DNA from: Burkholderiales bacterium
GTDB lineage: Bacteria; Pseudomonadota; Gammaproteobacteria; Burkholderiales; Burkholderiaceae_C
Length of the DNA stretch: 25,549 nucleotides
Assembly (NCBI GenBank): GCA_947372225.1
Contig: CANBSV010000030.1
Coordinates: 1 to 25,549 of the forward strand
Reading direction: 5' to 3'
Of the stretch, positions 7,744-15,770 are shown in pieces. Below the pieces are notes generated by a model. That model worked only from the letters and a program-made list of their open reading frames with translations, was not told the DNA's origin and searched no databases. Numbering within the stretch: the stretch's first letter is position 1; the number at the start of each line of letters is the position of its first letter. The translations under genes were made by a program, and so were the position numbers.

Positions 7744-8892
7744 ATGGGTTTGAAGCAAGCAAACAAGAAGCTGCTCGTGGCGGCTGCCATGGCGGCGATT
7801 TCGTGGAACGCCCACGCCGGCGCCACCGTCAACTTCGGGGAGGACAAGTCGCTCAGCGTCGGCCTAGGCATGCGCTACAGCTTCACCAGCGCCGAAGACG
7901 GGGCATCGAACGGCAAGAGCCGCTCGACCGATTTCAATCTGGACAGTGCGCGCTTGTACTTTGGCGCGTCGCTGAACAAGAACATTAAGGGCATGTTCAA
8001 CACCGAATGGGACGGCGACCAGATCCGCGTGCTCGACGTGGCGGGTCAATTCGCGATCGCACCTGAATTCAACGTGTGGGCCGGCCGTCTGCTCTCGCCA
8101 AGCGACCGCGCCAACATGGCCGGTGCCTACTACTCGATGGGCGGCGGCTACTGGCCTGGCGTGTCGTCGCGCTACGGTTACAACGGCGGCATCTTCCGCG
8201 GCCGCGACGACGGCGTGGTGGTCTGGGGCAACCTGGCCGACAACAAGCTGGGCTACTCGATCGGTGCCTTCGAAGGCCACACCTTCGGCTTCGAGAGCAA
8301 GGACCCGACCTCGACGGGCGCCTTGACGCAATCCGCGGCCAAGACAGCGGGCAAGGGCTCGTCTGACTCTCTGATGTATGCCGGCCGCCTGCAATACGAC
8401 TTCTGGGACGCAGAACCCGGCTACTACGGCACGGGCAATTACATCGGCGGTGCCGACATCCTCGCCATCGGCGTGGCGGGTCGCATCCAGCAAGACGGCA
8501 TGCTCAGCCTGGCCGGCAAGGGCGACTACGCCTCGTACAGCGTTGATTTCCTGATGGAAAAGCGCTTCAAGGGCACGGGTGCGGTCGCCTTCGAAGCGGC
8601 CTACTACGACTACGACACCGACGACATCGTGCTGTCCGAGCAGGGCAAGGCCTACTCGACCGGCGTGTCGTTCATCTTCGAGCAGAAGGTGGGCTGGGGT
8701 CGTTTTCAGCCGTTCATGCACTGGCAGAAGTTCGAGCCTGACACCAACCTCGACACCAAGCAGTTCGACGTCGGCATCAACTACGTGATCGACGGCTACA
8801 ACGCCCAGATCAGCACGATGTTCACCACCACCAAGACCAAGGGCAGCTCCAGCCTCGACAAGTTTGGCGTGGCGGTTCAGTTGCAGTTCTGA
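7744..8892 (+). CDS. Outer-membrane porin, amide/urea-associated (FmdC-like)
   Basis: Predicted 382-residue outer-membrane beta-barrel for diffusion of small nitrogen compounds. A signal peptide is clear (lysines at 4-9, hydrophobic 10-20, likely cleavage after AHA at residue 25). The mature protein is rich in alternating, aromatic-flanked strands and ends in phenylalanine (QLQF), the usual outer-membrane insertion signal. Segments such as LDSARLYFGASLNKNIKG and VWAGRLLSPSDRANM resemble OprO/OprP-type porins and FmdC, the porin of the Methylophilus formamidase locus. The ATG at 7744 has AAGGGG upstream; a GTG at 7737 is in another frame. It is divergent from amiE across the palindromic site and followed by a strong terminator, so it is monocistronic. 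Substrate specificity is inferred from context only. Confidence 0.88.
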   Translation: MGLKQANKKLLVAAAMAAISWNAHAGATVNFGEDKSLSVGLGMRYSFTSAEDGASNGKSRSTDFNLDSARLYFGASLNKNIKGMFNTEWDGDQIRVLDVAGQFAIAPEFNVWAGRLLSPSDRANMAGAYYSMGGGYWPGVSSRYGYNGGIFRGRDDGVVVWGNLADNKLGYSIGAFEGHTFGFESKDPTSTGALTQSAAKTAGKGSSDSLMYAGRLQYDFWDAEPGYYGTGNYIGGADILAIGVAGRIQQDGMLSLAGKGDYASYSVDFLMEKRFKGTGAVAFEAAYYDYDTDDIVLSEQGKAYSTGVSFIFEQKVGWGRFQPFMHWQKFEPDTNLDTKQFDVGINYVIDGYNAQISTMFTTTKTKGSSSLDKFGVAVQLQF

Positions 8893-8914
8893 CCGAGCCT
8901 CGGCATCCACAAGA

Positions 8915-8949
8915 CCCCCCGTGCCGGGACACCGGCACGGGGGTTTTTC
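8915..8949 (+). terminator. Rho-independent terminator after the porin gene
   Basis: A perfect 12-base stem (CCCCCGTGCCGG, 8916-8927, with its complement at 8932-8943) closes a GACA loop and is followed by TTTTT (8944-8948), 23 bases after the porin stop. It also separates the porin from the convergent kinase gene. On the minus strand the stem is not followed by a good U-run. Confidence 0.92.
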
Positions 8950-8979
8950 ATGGGCGGTCGGGCCGGCTGGGGCGACGCG

Positions 8980-10272
8980 TCAGCAGCCCGCACGCACTTC
9001 GGCCAGCGCACCGGGCTCGTCGCAGCGCCGGGCCAGCTCGTCGATGAGATGCGCAAGTGCAAGACGGTCCATGCGCTGCAGGGCCGCGGTGCGTGACGCA
9101 TCGCCGTGCGGCATGAACGACGCCGCGCCGAAGTCACCCAGCAGGCTGTCGCCGTCGTCGTTGACCACGATGTTGTGGGCATACAAGTCGCCATGCGCGA
9201 TGCCCTGCCGGTGCAGGTGCGCCACGGCGCTGGCCACGCCGCGTGCGATGCGCAGCGCCTGCGCAGCGCTCAATCGAAGACCGTCGGCGTAGACATCGCG
9301 CGTGCAACTCGCCAGGCTGGGCGGTCCGGCCAGGTTGCGGTAGCCGCCGGGGATGAGGCGCAGCACCAGGCCCTGCACGCCTTGCGGATGGCCCTCGACG
9401 CGGCCTTCGACACCCACCAGGTTCGCATGGACTCCCGCCGCGATGCACGCGGCCATTTCGCTGCGCGGCAGGCCGTCGCTGGTGACCGTGCCCTTGAACA
9501 GCTTCACTGCCACCGGCTGCGGCGACTCGTCCGGCGCACGCTGCCACAGCGCATCGTGGATGACGCCAGACGCACCCTCGCCCAGCGGCGCACCCAGGCG
9601 CAGATCCGCCCAAGCGATGGCCTGGGTCGGGCTGGCGTCCAGCGCCCTGGACTCGTGCTCGTGGCCAAACGGGTTGCCCGCCGTGGCCAGCCAGGCCAAC
9701 TGCGGCAAGGCCAACAGGCATTCGGGCAAGGCGTCGGCCATCGATTCGAAGCGGTTGGCGGCGATGCGCAGCAGCTCGAGCTGTCGGCATCCGGCCAGGG
9801 TCTGCGGCAACTGGCTCAGGTGGTTGCCCGCAAGCATGAGCTTTTGCATGCGCGTGCACTCGCCGATGGCCTCAGGCAACTCCGCGATGCGGTTGTCGGT
9901 GAGGATCAACCAGCGCAGGGATGGCGCGAGCGAAGCCGCACTCACCTGCTCAATGCGGTTGGCCTTGAAGCCCGCCATCTCGAGCTGCGGACAGCGCCCC
10001 AGCACCGGCGGCAACTCGGTGAACCGGTTGTCAGAGCAAAACAGCACGCGCAGCCGGTGCAGCCGGGGCAGGTCGTCGGGGAGCGAGCTCAGCGCGTTGC
10101 CCGACAGGTTGAGCACCTCGAGCGTGTCGGCCAGCGCGAACACGTCGCGCGGAAATTCACTCAGGCCGCACGACAGATCGAGCCGCCCGGTGCGCGCTGC
10201 CGAGCGCATCGCCTCGTCGATCAGCCAGGCGGGTGGCGTCGCTGGCGGCGGGTGTGGGGCAAGTGGGTGCAT
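8980..10272 (-). CDS. Leucine-rich-repeat protein with C-terminal protein kinase domain
   Basis: 430 residues, probably cytoplasmic, with no signal peptide or membrane segment. Residues about 48-200 contain six or seven leucine-rich repeats (LEVLNLSGNALSSLP, LRWLILTDNRIAELP, MQKLMLAGNHLSQLP). Residues about 225-425 form a Ser/Thr-type kinase fold with glycine loop GEGASGVI (231-238), ATP lysine K257 in VAVKLF, helix-C glutamate E272, catalytic loop HGDLYAHN (D362, N367) and DFG (380-382). The usual lysine after HxDL is replaced by tyrosine, so activity could be reduced or atypical. LRR-kinases of this kind occur in Pseudomonas and Burkholderiales, and their targets are not known to me. It separates the amiE/porin block from the formamidase block and has no evident role in amide metabolism. 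The ribosome binding site is poor. Confidence 0.85.
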   Translation of the reverse strand: MHPLAPHPPPATPPAWLIDEAMRSAARTGRLDLSCGLSEFPRDVFALADTLEVLNLSGNALSSLPDDLPRLHRLRVLFCSDNRFTELPPVLGRCPQLEMAGFKANRIEQVSAASLAPSLRWLILTDNRIAELPEAIGECTRMQKLMLAGNHLSQLPQTLAGCRQLELLRIAANRFESMADALPECLLALPQLAWLATAGNPFGHEHESRALDASPTQAIAWADLRLGAPLGEGASGVIHDALWQRAPDESPQPVAVKLFKGTVTSDGLPRSEMAACIAAGVHANLVGVEGRVEGHPQGVQGLVLRLIPGGYRNLAGPPSLASCTRDVYADGLRLSAAQALRIARGVASAVAHLHRQGIAHGDLYAHNIVVNDDGDSLLGDFGAASFMPHGDASRTAALQRMDRLALAHLIDELARRCDEPGALAEVRAGC

Positions 10273-10347
10273 CGGCTCGGGGAATCAGGCGAAGCGCGCA
10301 TTCTCAGCGTCGATCCGCCCACCGCCCCGCGCACCCGGGGTGCCGCC

Positions 10348-10695
10348 TCAGTGGCTGATCATCCAGGGCCGCTTGCTCGGGAAGGTCTTCGCACCATTGG
10401 CCGCCTGCACGGTGGCACCACGCTTGGAGGTACCGGTCTTGCAGCAGCCGCAACTCGACGGGTGCTTCAGGCGAGCGTAGTCGCGCGAGCTCTTGGGCTC
10501 GTGCGACGCGCGCTCGTTCACCTCGATGGCGCTGCGTGTCGTGCTGGCCAGCAGCGCCAGCCGCGGCGCGCTGACAAACACCCGCGGCGAACCCTCTCCG
10601 CAGTCGGGACAGGCGGCGGGTTCGTTGCGCTCGCCCAGCGAGCGAAAGGCATCGAAGCCCCCGCAACGCCGGCAGTCGTAGTCGTAGGTCGGCAT
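10348..10695 (-). CDS. fmdB: FmdB-family zinc-ribbon protein
   Basis: A 115-residue small protein of the FmdB family, described in Methylophilus as a putative regulator of formamidase expression; the molecular function of the family is otherwise unclear. The N-terminal zinc ribbon is plain: MPTYDYDCRRCG with C8 and C11, then CPDC with C29 and C32. A second cysteine cluster, SCGCC (C82, C84, C85), lies in the C-terminal half, as in longer family members. The ATG has GGGAG upstream and lies 14 bases after the fmdA stop, so the two are surely co-transcribed. It is the last gene of the urtA2-to-fmdB unit. The next gene downstream, the LRR-kinase, starts 75 bases on in the same direction with no clear terminator between. 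Confidence 0.9.
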   Translation of the reverse strand: MPTYDYDCRRCGGFDAFRSLGERNEPAACPDCGEGSPRVFVSAPRLALLASTTRSAIEVNERASHEPKSSRDYARLKHPSSCGCCKTGTSKRGATVQAANGAKTFPSKRPWMISH

Positions 10696-10709
10696 GGCGG
10701 GGCTCCCGG

Positions 10710-11942
10710 TCAGGTCAGATCGGGCGACAGCGGCATGTCGATCGATCCGTCGAGGTACTTCACCGGCCCGGCAGCGCTCGGGTTGATGTCGAACTCGAAG
10801 ATCTGCGTGGGCAACCACAGCGTCGCGCACGCATTCGGAATGTCGACCACGCCGCTGATGTGACCCTGCACCGGCGCGGTGCCCAGGATGGAGTGCGCCT
10901 GAGCGGCCGAGTAGCCGAACTTCTTGAGGTACTCGATGGCGTTCAGGCAGGCCTGCCGGTAGGCCACGTGCACATCGAGATAGTGCTGCTTGCCGTACTC
11001 GTCGACCGAGATGCCCTCGAAAATCAGGTAGTCGTTGTACGACGGCGTGATCGGGCTGGGCTTGAAGATCGGGTTCTTGATGCCGTACTTGGCCATGCCA
11101 CCCTTGAGGATGGTCACGCGCATGTGCACCCAGCCGGCCATCTCGATCGCGCCACAGAACGTGATCTCGCCATCGCCCTGGCTGAAGTGCAAATCGCCCA
11201 CGCTCAGGCCGGCACCGTCCACGTAGACGGGGAAGTAGACCTTCGAGCCGCGCGACAAGTCCTTGATGTCGCAATTGCCGCCGTGCTCGCGCGGCGGCAC
11301 CGTGCGAGCGCCTTCGGCAGCAGCCTTGTCGCGCGCAGCCCCGGTCATCTTGCCCATGTGCGCCGTGCCCGACGAAGGCGGCACCGCCAGCGGCGGCACG
11401 CGATTGGGGTCGGTCGCGATGAAGTCACCCTCGCGCTTGTTCCACATGTCCAGCATGGAGCGGTCCGGCAGGCAGCCGATCAGACCGGGGTGGATCAGGC
11501 CGGCGAAGTTCACGCCCGGCACGTGACGCGAGCTGGTGAACATGCCCTTGAAGTCCCAGATCGACTTCTGTGCCTGCGGGAAGTGGTCGGTGAGGAAGCC
11601 GCCGCCGTTCTTCTTGCTGAAAAAGCCGTTGAAGCCCCACAGGCTGTCGGGCTTGGCGCCGATGTCGAGCAGCTCGACCACCAGCAAGTCGCCAGGTTCG
11701 GCACCCCGCACGCCCACCGGCCCCGACAGGTAGTGCACCGTCGTCAGATCGATGTCGCGCACGTCGTCGGCGCTGTCGTTGTTCTTGATGAATCCGCCGG
11801 TCCAGTCGAAGGTCTCGAGGATGAAGTCATCTCCCGGGTTGACCCAGCAGGCCATCGGAATGTCCGGGTGCCAGCGGTTGTGGATCATCTCGTTTTCGGT
11901 GGGCGACTTGCTCAGGTCGACCTTGATCAGGGTGTCAGTCAC
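10710..11942 (-). CDS. fmdA: Formamidase FmdA
   Basis: Cytoplasmic formamidase (EC 3.5.1.49, acetamidase/formamidase family) converting formamide to formate and ammonia. I choose the GTG at 11942. It gives the family N-terminus with TDTLIKVDLSKSP, and AGGAG lies six bases upstream. The frame runs 57 codons further upstream, but that part is urtE2 antiframe and spacer. 410 residues match the usual length of about 405-410. Conserved stretches include MIHNRWHPDIP, the PGDLLVVELLDIG block, GGNCDIKDLSRGSKVYFPV and LHFSQGDGEITFCGAIE. It is unrelated in fold to AmiE, so the island encodes two independent amidase types. It lies 67 bases after urtE2 and 14 bases before fmdB, pointing to transcription with the second transporter. 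Confidence 0.95.
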   Translation of the reverse strand: MTDTLIKVDLSKSPTENEMIHNRWHPDIPMACWVNPGDDFILETFDWTGGFIKNNDSADDVRDIDLTTVHYLSGPVGVRGAEPGDLLVVELLDIGAKPDSLWGFNGFFSKKNGGGFLTDHFPQAQKSIWDFKGMFTSSRHVPGVNFAGLIHPGLIGCLPDRSMLDMWNKREGDFIATDPNRVPPLAVPPSSGTAHMGKMTGAARDKAAAEGARTVPPREHGGNCDIKDLSRGSKVYFPVYVDGAGLSVGDLHFSQGDGEITFCGAIEMAGWVHMRVTILKGGMAKYGIKNPIFKPSPITPSYNDYLIFEGISVDEYGKQHYLDVHVAYRQACLNAIEYLKKFGYSAAQAHSILGTAPVQGHISGVVDIPNACATLWLPTQIFEFDINPSAAGPVKYLDGSIDMPLSPDLT

Positions 11943-12009
11943 GGCTTGCTCCTGTGTGTGGTGTGTGTGGGGTGGCTGGGAAAAAAATGCGGGCGGTGTC
12001 GCGCTCAGG

Positions 12010-12699
12010 TCAGACCGACAGGTACTGCTTGATGTGCGCCACGTTGGTGGACGCGCGACTGGTCTCGTGCACGAGGCGGCCGCCTTCGATGACGAACAGG
12101 CGGTCGGCGACATCCATCGCGAAACTCAGCACCTGCTCGCTCACGATGATCGTGATCTCGCGCATCTTGCGGATCTCGTTGAGCGCCTTGGCGATGTCCT
12201 TGATGATCGAAGGCTGGATGCCTTCGGTGGGCTCGTCGAGCAACAGCACCTTGGGGTTGGTGACGAGCGCACGCGCGATGGCAAGCTGCTGCTGCTGGCC
12301 GCCCGACAGGTTGCCGCCCTTGCGGTTGCGCATGTCGAACAGCACCGGAAACAGCGCGTAGATTTCCTCGGGAATCTTCTTGACCGGCGCGTTCTCGAGG
12401 CCGGTCTGGATGTTCTCGGTGACGCTGAGCGTCGGAAAGATCATGCGACCTTGCGGCACGTAGGCGATGCCCTTGGCCACGCGCTGGTAGCTCTCGTCCT
12501 TGCTGATGTCCTTGCCGTCGATGCCGATCGACCCCGACTTGAGCGGCAAGATGCCGATCAGCGACTTGAACAGCGTGGTCTTGCCCATGCCATTGCGGCC
12601 CATGATGGCCACGGTCTCGTTCTTGTTGGCACTGAAATCGATGCCGTGCAGCGCCTCGCTCTGGCCGTAGGCCACGTGCAAATTGGTGACGTTGAGCAT
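12010..12699 (-). CDS. urtE: ABC transporter ATP-binding subunit UrtE-type (copy 2, amide-linked)
   Basis: 229-residue ATPase of the second importer. Motifs are Walker A GRNGMGKT (34-41), signature LSGGQ (131-135), Walker B VLLLDEP (151-157) and EGIQPSII as in UrtE. The ATG 12699 has AAGGAA six bases upstream and lies 10 bases after the urtD2 stop. The sequence is clearly diverged from copy 1 (for example ANKNETVAIM against AEAGQVTVVL), so this is not a recent duplication. The C-terminus, TSRASTNVAHIKQYLSV, differs from that of copy 1. Its place directly before fmdA suggests that the second system carries short-chain amides, as FmdDEF does in Methylophilus; urea remains possible. Confidence 0.93.
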   Translation of the reverse strand: MLNVTNLHVAYGQSEALHGIDFSANKNETVAIMGRNGMGKTTLFKSLIGILPLKSGSIGIDGKDISKDESYQRVAKGIAYVPQGRMIFPTLSVTENIQTGLENAPVKKIPEEIYALFPVLFDMRNRKGGNLSGGQQQQLAIARALVTNPKVLLLDEPTEGIQPSIIKDIAKALNEIRKMREITIIVSEQVLSFAMDVADRLFVIEGGRLVHETSRASTNVAHIKQYLSV

Positions 12700-12709
12700 G
12701 TCGTTCCTT

Positions 12710-13453
12710 TCAGTGGCCCAGGTACACATCGATCACCTTGGGATCGTTTTGCACCTGGTCCATCGAACCTTCGGCCAGGATCTTTCCCTGGTGCATCACG
12801 GTGACCTTGTGAGCGATCTGCTTGACGAATTCCATGTCGTGCTCGATCACGATCACTGCGCGGTTGGCGCAGATGCGCTTGAGCAGATCGGCGGTCAGTT
12901 CCCGCTCGCGCGAACTCATGCCGGCGATCGGCTCATCGAGCATCAGCAGTTCGGGCTCTTGCATCAGCAGCATGCCGATCTCGAGCCACTGCTTCTGGCC
13001 GTGCGACAGCAGGCCCGCTTCGGTGTCGAGCTTGTCGCCCAGGCCGATGTCCTCGGCCACCACCTGCACCTTGGCCTTGACCTCGTCGGTGCACTTGAAG
13101 GTCAAGGCGCCGAACACGGAGCGGCCCGTCGGATACGACACCTCGAGGTTCTGGAACACGCTCAGGTTCTCGTAGATCGAGGGCGTCTGGAACTTGCGCC
13201 CGATGCCCAGCCGAACCCGCTTGTGCTCGGCCATGCGGGTGAGCTCGGTGTTCATGAACTTGATGCTGCCGCCGCTGGCGCGGGTCTTGCCGCAGATCAG
13301 GTCGAGCAGCGTGGTCTTGCCCGCGCCGTTCGGTCCGATGATCACGCGCAGCTCGTTCTTGTCGACGTACAGCGTGAGGTTGTCGATGGCCTTGAAGCCG
13401 TCGAACGACACGGTCAGGTCTTCGACCGCCAGTGCGAAATCGGTGTTGCTCAT
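12710..13453 (-). CDS. urtD: ABC transporter ATP-binding subunit UrtD-type (copy 2, amide-linked)
   Basis: 247-residue ATPase of the second importer, without the N-terminal extension of copy 1. Motifs are Walker A GPNGAGKT (40-47), signature LSHGQ (149-153), Walker B LLMLDEP (169-175) and switch histidine H205 in IEHDM. The ATG at 13453 is preceded by GGAG about seven bases upstream and lies 13 bases after the urtC2 stop. It shares SFDGFKA, IGRKFQ.P and LLSHGQKQWLEIGMLLMQ with copy 1, which places both in the UrtD branch of the LivG family. Confidence 0.93.
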   Translation of the reverse strand: MSNTDFALAVEDLTVSFDGFKAIDNLTLYVDKNELRVIIGPNGAGKTTLLDLICGKTRASGGSIKFMNTELTRMAEHKRVRLGIGRKFQTPSIYENLSVFQNLEVSYPTGRSVFGALTFKCTDEVKAKVQVVAEDIGLGDKLDTEAGLLSHGQKQWLEIGMLLMQEPELLMLDEPIAGMSSRERELTADLLKRICANRAVIVIEHDMEFVKQIAHKVTVMHQGKILAEGSMDQVQNDPKVIDVYLGH

Positions 13454-13466
13454 GAGGGTCTCCGGA

Positions 13467-14663
13467 TCAGGCTTGTTGACCGCTCACACCGGCGGACAGG
13501 CTGCCCTTGGGTGCGCTCGCGCCGACCGGCTGCGGATAGGCGGCGTGGGCGGCAGCGATGCGTTCGGCGTTCATGCGGCGCTCGGACTGCTTGCGGATCC
13601 ACCACGGCTTGATGTGGCTTTCGAACAAGCCCGCCAAGCCCATCGGGAAGGCCATCGTCACGCCGATGAACAGCGCGGCCATCAGGAACAGCCACAGGTC
13701 GGGGAAGGTCTCGGAAAACAGCGTCTTGCCGGCATTGACCAGCAGCGCGCCGTAGACCGCACCAACCAGACTCAGCCGGCCGCCGACCGCTGCGTAGATG
13801 ACCATCTCGATGGACGGCACGATGCCCACGAAGCTCGGCGACATGAAGCCCACCTGCAAGGCAAACAGTGCGCCGCCGATGCCCGACAGGCCTGCCGCGA
13901 GACAGAAGGTGAAGATCTTGAAGTCGGCCACGTCGTAGCCCGAAAAGCGCACCCGGTCTTCCTTGTCGCGCATGGCCAGCAACAAGGTGCCGCACTTGCT
14001 GGTCTGCACCCAGCGGCACAGCAAGATGGCACCCACCAGCAGACCGACGCAGGCGAAGTACAGGATGTACTTGGCGCTGTCGGTGCGGGTGTCCCAGCCC
14101 AGCACGGTCTTCAGGTCGGTCATGCCGTTGACGCCGCCCGTGTAGCCCTGCTGGCCGATGATCAGCACCGTGACGATGAGGGACACCGCCTGCGTGATGA
14201 TGGCGAAGTACACACCACCCACGCGGCGCTTGAACATCGCGTAGCTGATGATCCAGGCCAGCAGCATGGGCACGGCCACGACCAGGATCAGCGTCAGCGG
14301 CAAGCTCTTGAAGGGCAGCCAGAAGGTCGGCAGCGCGGTGATCTGGTTCCAGTCCATGAAGTCTGGAATGCCAGGCGTGGACTGGATCTTGGTGGTGATG
14401 GGATCGGACGCCTCGAGCTTGAGGAACATCGCCATCGCGTAGCCCCCCAGCCCGAAGAACACGCCCTGGCCCAGGCTGAGCACGCCGCCGTAACCCCACA
14501 CCATCACCAGGCCGACGGCCACAAAGGCATAGGTCAGGTACTTGCCCACCAGGTTGAGACGAAAGATGTCCAGGGACAAGGGCAACACCACCGCCAGCAA
14601 GATCACCAGCAGCAGCAAGCTGCCCAGTCCCGAACGTTTGACAGCGTTCAACAACGTATTCAT
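13467..14663 (-). CDS. urtC: ABC transporter permease UrtC-type (copy 2, amide-linked)
   Basis: 398-residue membrane permease of the second importer. Hydrophobic segments start at about residue 13. The LivM/UrtC signature VMVWGYGGVLSLGQGVFFGL has the usual glycine-rich core, with GQG where copy 1 has GHG. The insert TPGIPDFMDWNQITALPTFW parallels the aromatic insert of copy 1. A hydrophilic tail of about 50 residues after the last membrane segment (from FESHIKPWWIRKQSERR onward) is longer than in copy 1. GGAG lies about eight bases before the ATG. It is 34 bases from urtB2 and 13 from urtD2, with no overlaps, in contrast to the 4-base overlaps in the first operon. Confidence 0.93.
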   Translation of the reverse strand: MNTLLNAVKRSGLGSLLLLVILLAVVLPLSLDIFRLNLVGKYLTYAFVAVGLVMVWGYGGVLSLGQGVFFGLGGYAMAMFLKLEASDPITTKIQSTPGIPDFMDWNQITALPTFWLPFKSLPLTLILVVAVPMLLAWIISYAMFKRRVGGVYFAIITQAVSLIVTVLIIGQQGYTGGVNGMTDLKTVLGWDTRTDSAKYILYFACVGLLVGAILLCRWVQTSKCGTLLLAMRDKEDRVRFSGYDVADFKIFTFCLAAGLSGIGGALFALQVGFMSPSFVGIVPSIEMVIYAAVGGRLSLVGAVYGALLVNAGKTLFSETFPDLWLFLMAALFIGVTMAFPMGLAGLFESHIKPWWIRKQSERRMNAERIAAAHAAYPQPVGASAPKGSLSAGVSGQQA

Positions 14664-14697
14664 CAGAAGACTCCGAGCGAAATCGGTCCGGAGCGGC

Positions 14698-15612
14698 TCA
14701 ACGCCGCACCTTCACCGCAAACAGGCCCTGCGGGCGAATCATCAGGATGACCACGATCAGCGACAGCGTGAGCACCTTGGCCATCGAGCCGCTGAGGAAA
14801 AACTCGGAAATGGACTGCGTTTGCGCAATGCCGAAGGCCGACGCCACGGTGCCCAGCAGGCTGGCCGCGCCACCAAAGGTCACCACCAGGAACGCGTCCA
14901 CGATGTAGAGCGAACCCGAGGTCGGACCGGTCGATCCGATGGTGGTGAACGCTGCGCCGGCCACACCGGCGATGCCGCAACCGATGGCAAAGGTCAAACG
15001 GTCGGTCTTGCGGGTGTTGATCCCGGTGGCGTTGGCCATCATCCGGTTGGCCACGGTGGCGCGCACCCGCAGGCCCCAGCGGCTGCGGTACAGCGCGAGC
15101 ATCACCGAGCAGGTGACGAAGGTCGTCAGACCCAGCACGAACAAGCCGTTGATCGGGATGTCCAGCCCTGGCACCGGCGCCCATGAACCCATCAGCCACT
15201 CCGGCAACGTCGGACTGACCTCCTTGGGTCCGATGAAGGTGCGAAACGACTGCTGCATCGCCAGGCTGATGCCCCAGGTGGCCAGCAGCGTGTCGAGCGG
15301 TCGTTTGTAAAGGTGCCGGATCAGCGCCCACTCCACGAACCAGCCGACGATGAAGGCGAACACGAAGGCCACCACGATCGCGATCAGAAAGTAGTACGGC
15401 ATGAAGCTCGGCGCGAACTTTTCGGTCACCGTCGAGGCCAGGAAGATCGTGTAGGCACCGATCGTCATGAACTCGCCATGCGCCATGTTGATGACGCCCA
15501 TCTGGCCGAAGATGATGGCCAGCCCCAGACCCATCAGCAGAAGCACTGCGAACAGGCTCAGCCCGGCGAAGCCCTGCATCAGGGCGATGTTGAGGATTTC
15601 GGAAACAGTCAT
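14698..15612 (-). CDS. urtB: ABC transporter permease UrtB-type, short form (copy 2, amide-linked)
   Basis: 304-residue permease of the LivH branch, consisting of the membrane domain only. It begins MTVSEILNIALMQGFAGLSL and reaches the hallmark INMAHGEFM at residues 41-49, so the roughly 240-residue N-terminal domain of copy 1 is entirely missing. The remainder aligns throughout with copy 1 (for example RPLETLLATWGISL in copy 1 against RPLDTLLATWGISL here) and ends LMIRPQGLFAVKVRR. The start ATG has only a weak upstream GAG. It lies 158 bases after urtA2, a gap holding a stem-loop. The short form fits a transporter related to amide systems rather than the canonical urea importer. Confidence 0.93.
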   Translation of the reverse strand: MTVSEILNIALMQGFAGLSLFAVLLLMGLGLAIIFGQMGVINMAHGEFMTIGAYTIFLASTVTEKFAPSFMPYYFLIAIVVAFVFAFIVGWFVEWALIRHLYKRPLDTLLATWGISLAMQQSFRTFIGPKEVSPTLPEWLMGSWAPVPGLDIPINGLFVLGLTTFVTCSVMLALYRSRWGLRVRATVANRMMANATGINTRKTDRLTFAIGCGIAGVAGAAFTTIGSTGPTSGSLYIVDAFLVVTFGGAASLLGTVASAFGIAQTQSISEFFLSGSMAKVLTLSLIVVILMIRPQGLFAVKVRR

Positions 15613-15745
15613 GTTGCGGTGCTCGTGATGTCAGGGAGAAGATCGGCAGCGCCCGCAGCGCCAGATGTCGCGGGCGACCCGGTAAGGCGGCGGGCAGCAA
15701 CGCCGTGCTTGCACACTGCGAGCCACCCACACGCCATGTCGAGCC

Positions 15746-15768
15746 GCGCAGCAGGCTTACGCCTGCGC
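15746..15768 (-). promoter_or_regulatory. Stem-loop immediately after urtA2
   Basis: Read on the minus strand, GCGCAGGC pairs with GCCTGC-T-GCGC across a GTAA loop, with one bulged base. The hairpin begins within three bases of the urtA2 stop and has no U-run. It occupies the same place as the stem-loop after urtA copy 1. The rest of 15613-15770 shows no promoter I would defend. Confidence 0.5.
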
Positions 15769-15770
15769 GA

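Noticed and set aside
10273..10347. CCCC...GGGG pairing between fmdB and the kinase as a terminator
   Set aside because: Only a four-base stem and no U-run.
9106..10863. A 585-codon plus-strand frame opposite the LRR-kinase and fmdB
   Set aside because: Compositionally a shadow (Arg, Gln, His, Ala rich); the opposite strand has clear LRR, kinase and zinc-ribbon motifs.
11943..12009. T-run (seven T on the minus strand) between urtE2 and fmdA as a terminator
   Set aside because: No stem precedes the run, and fmdA has its own strong ribosome binding site in the same short gap, so co-transcription is more likely.
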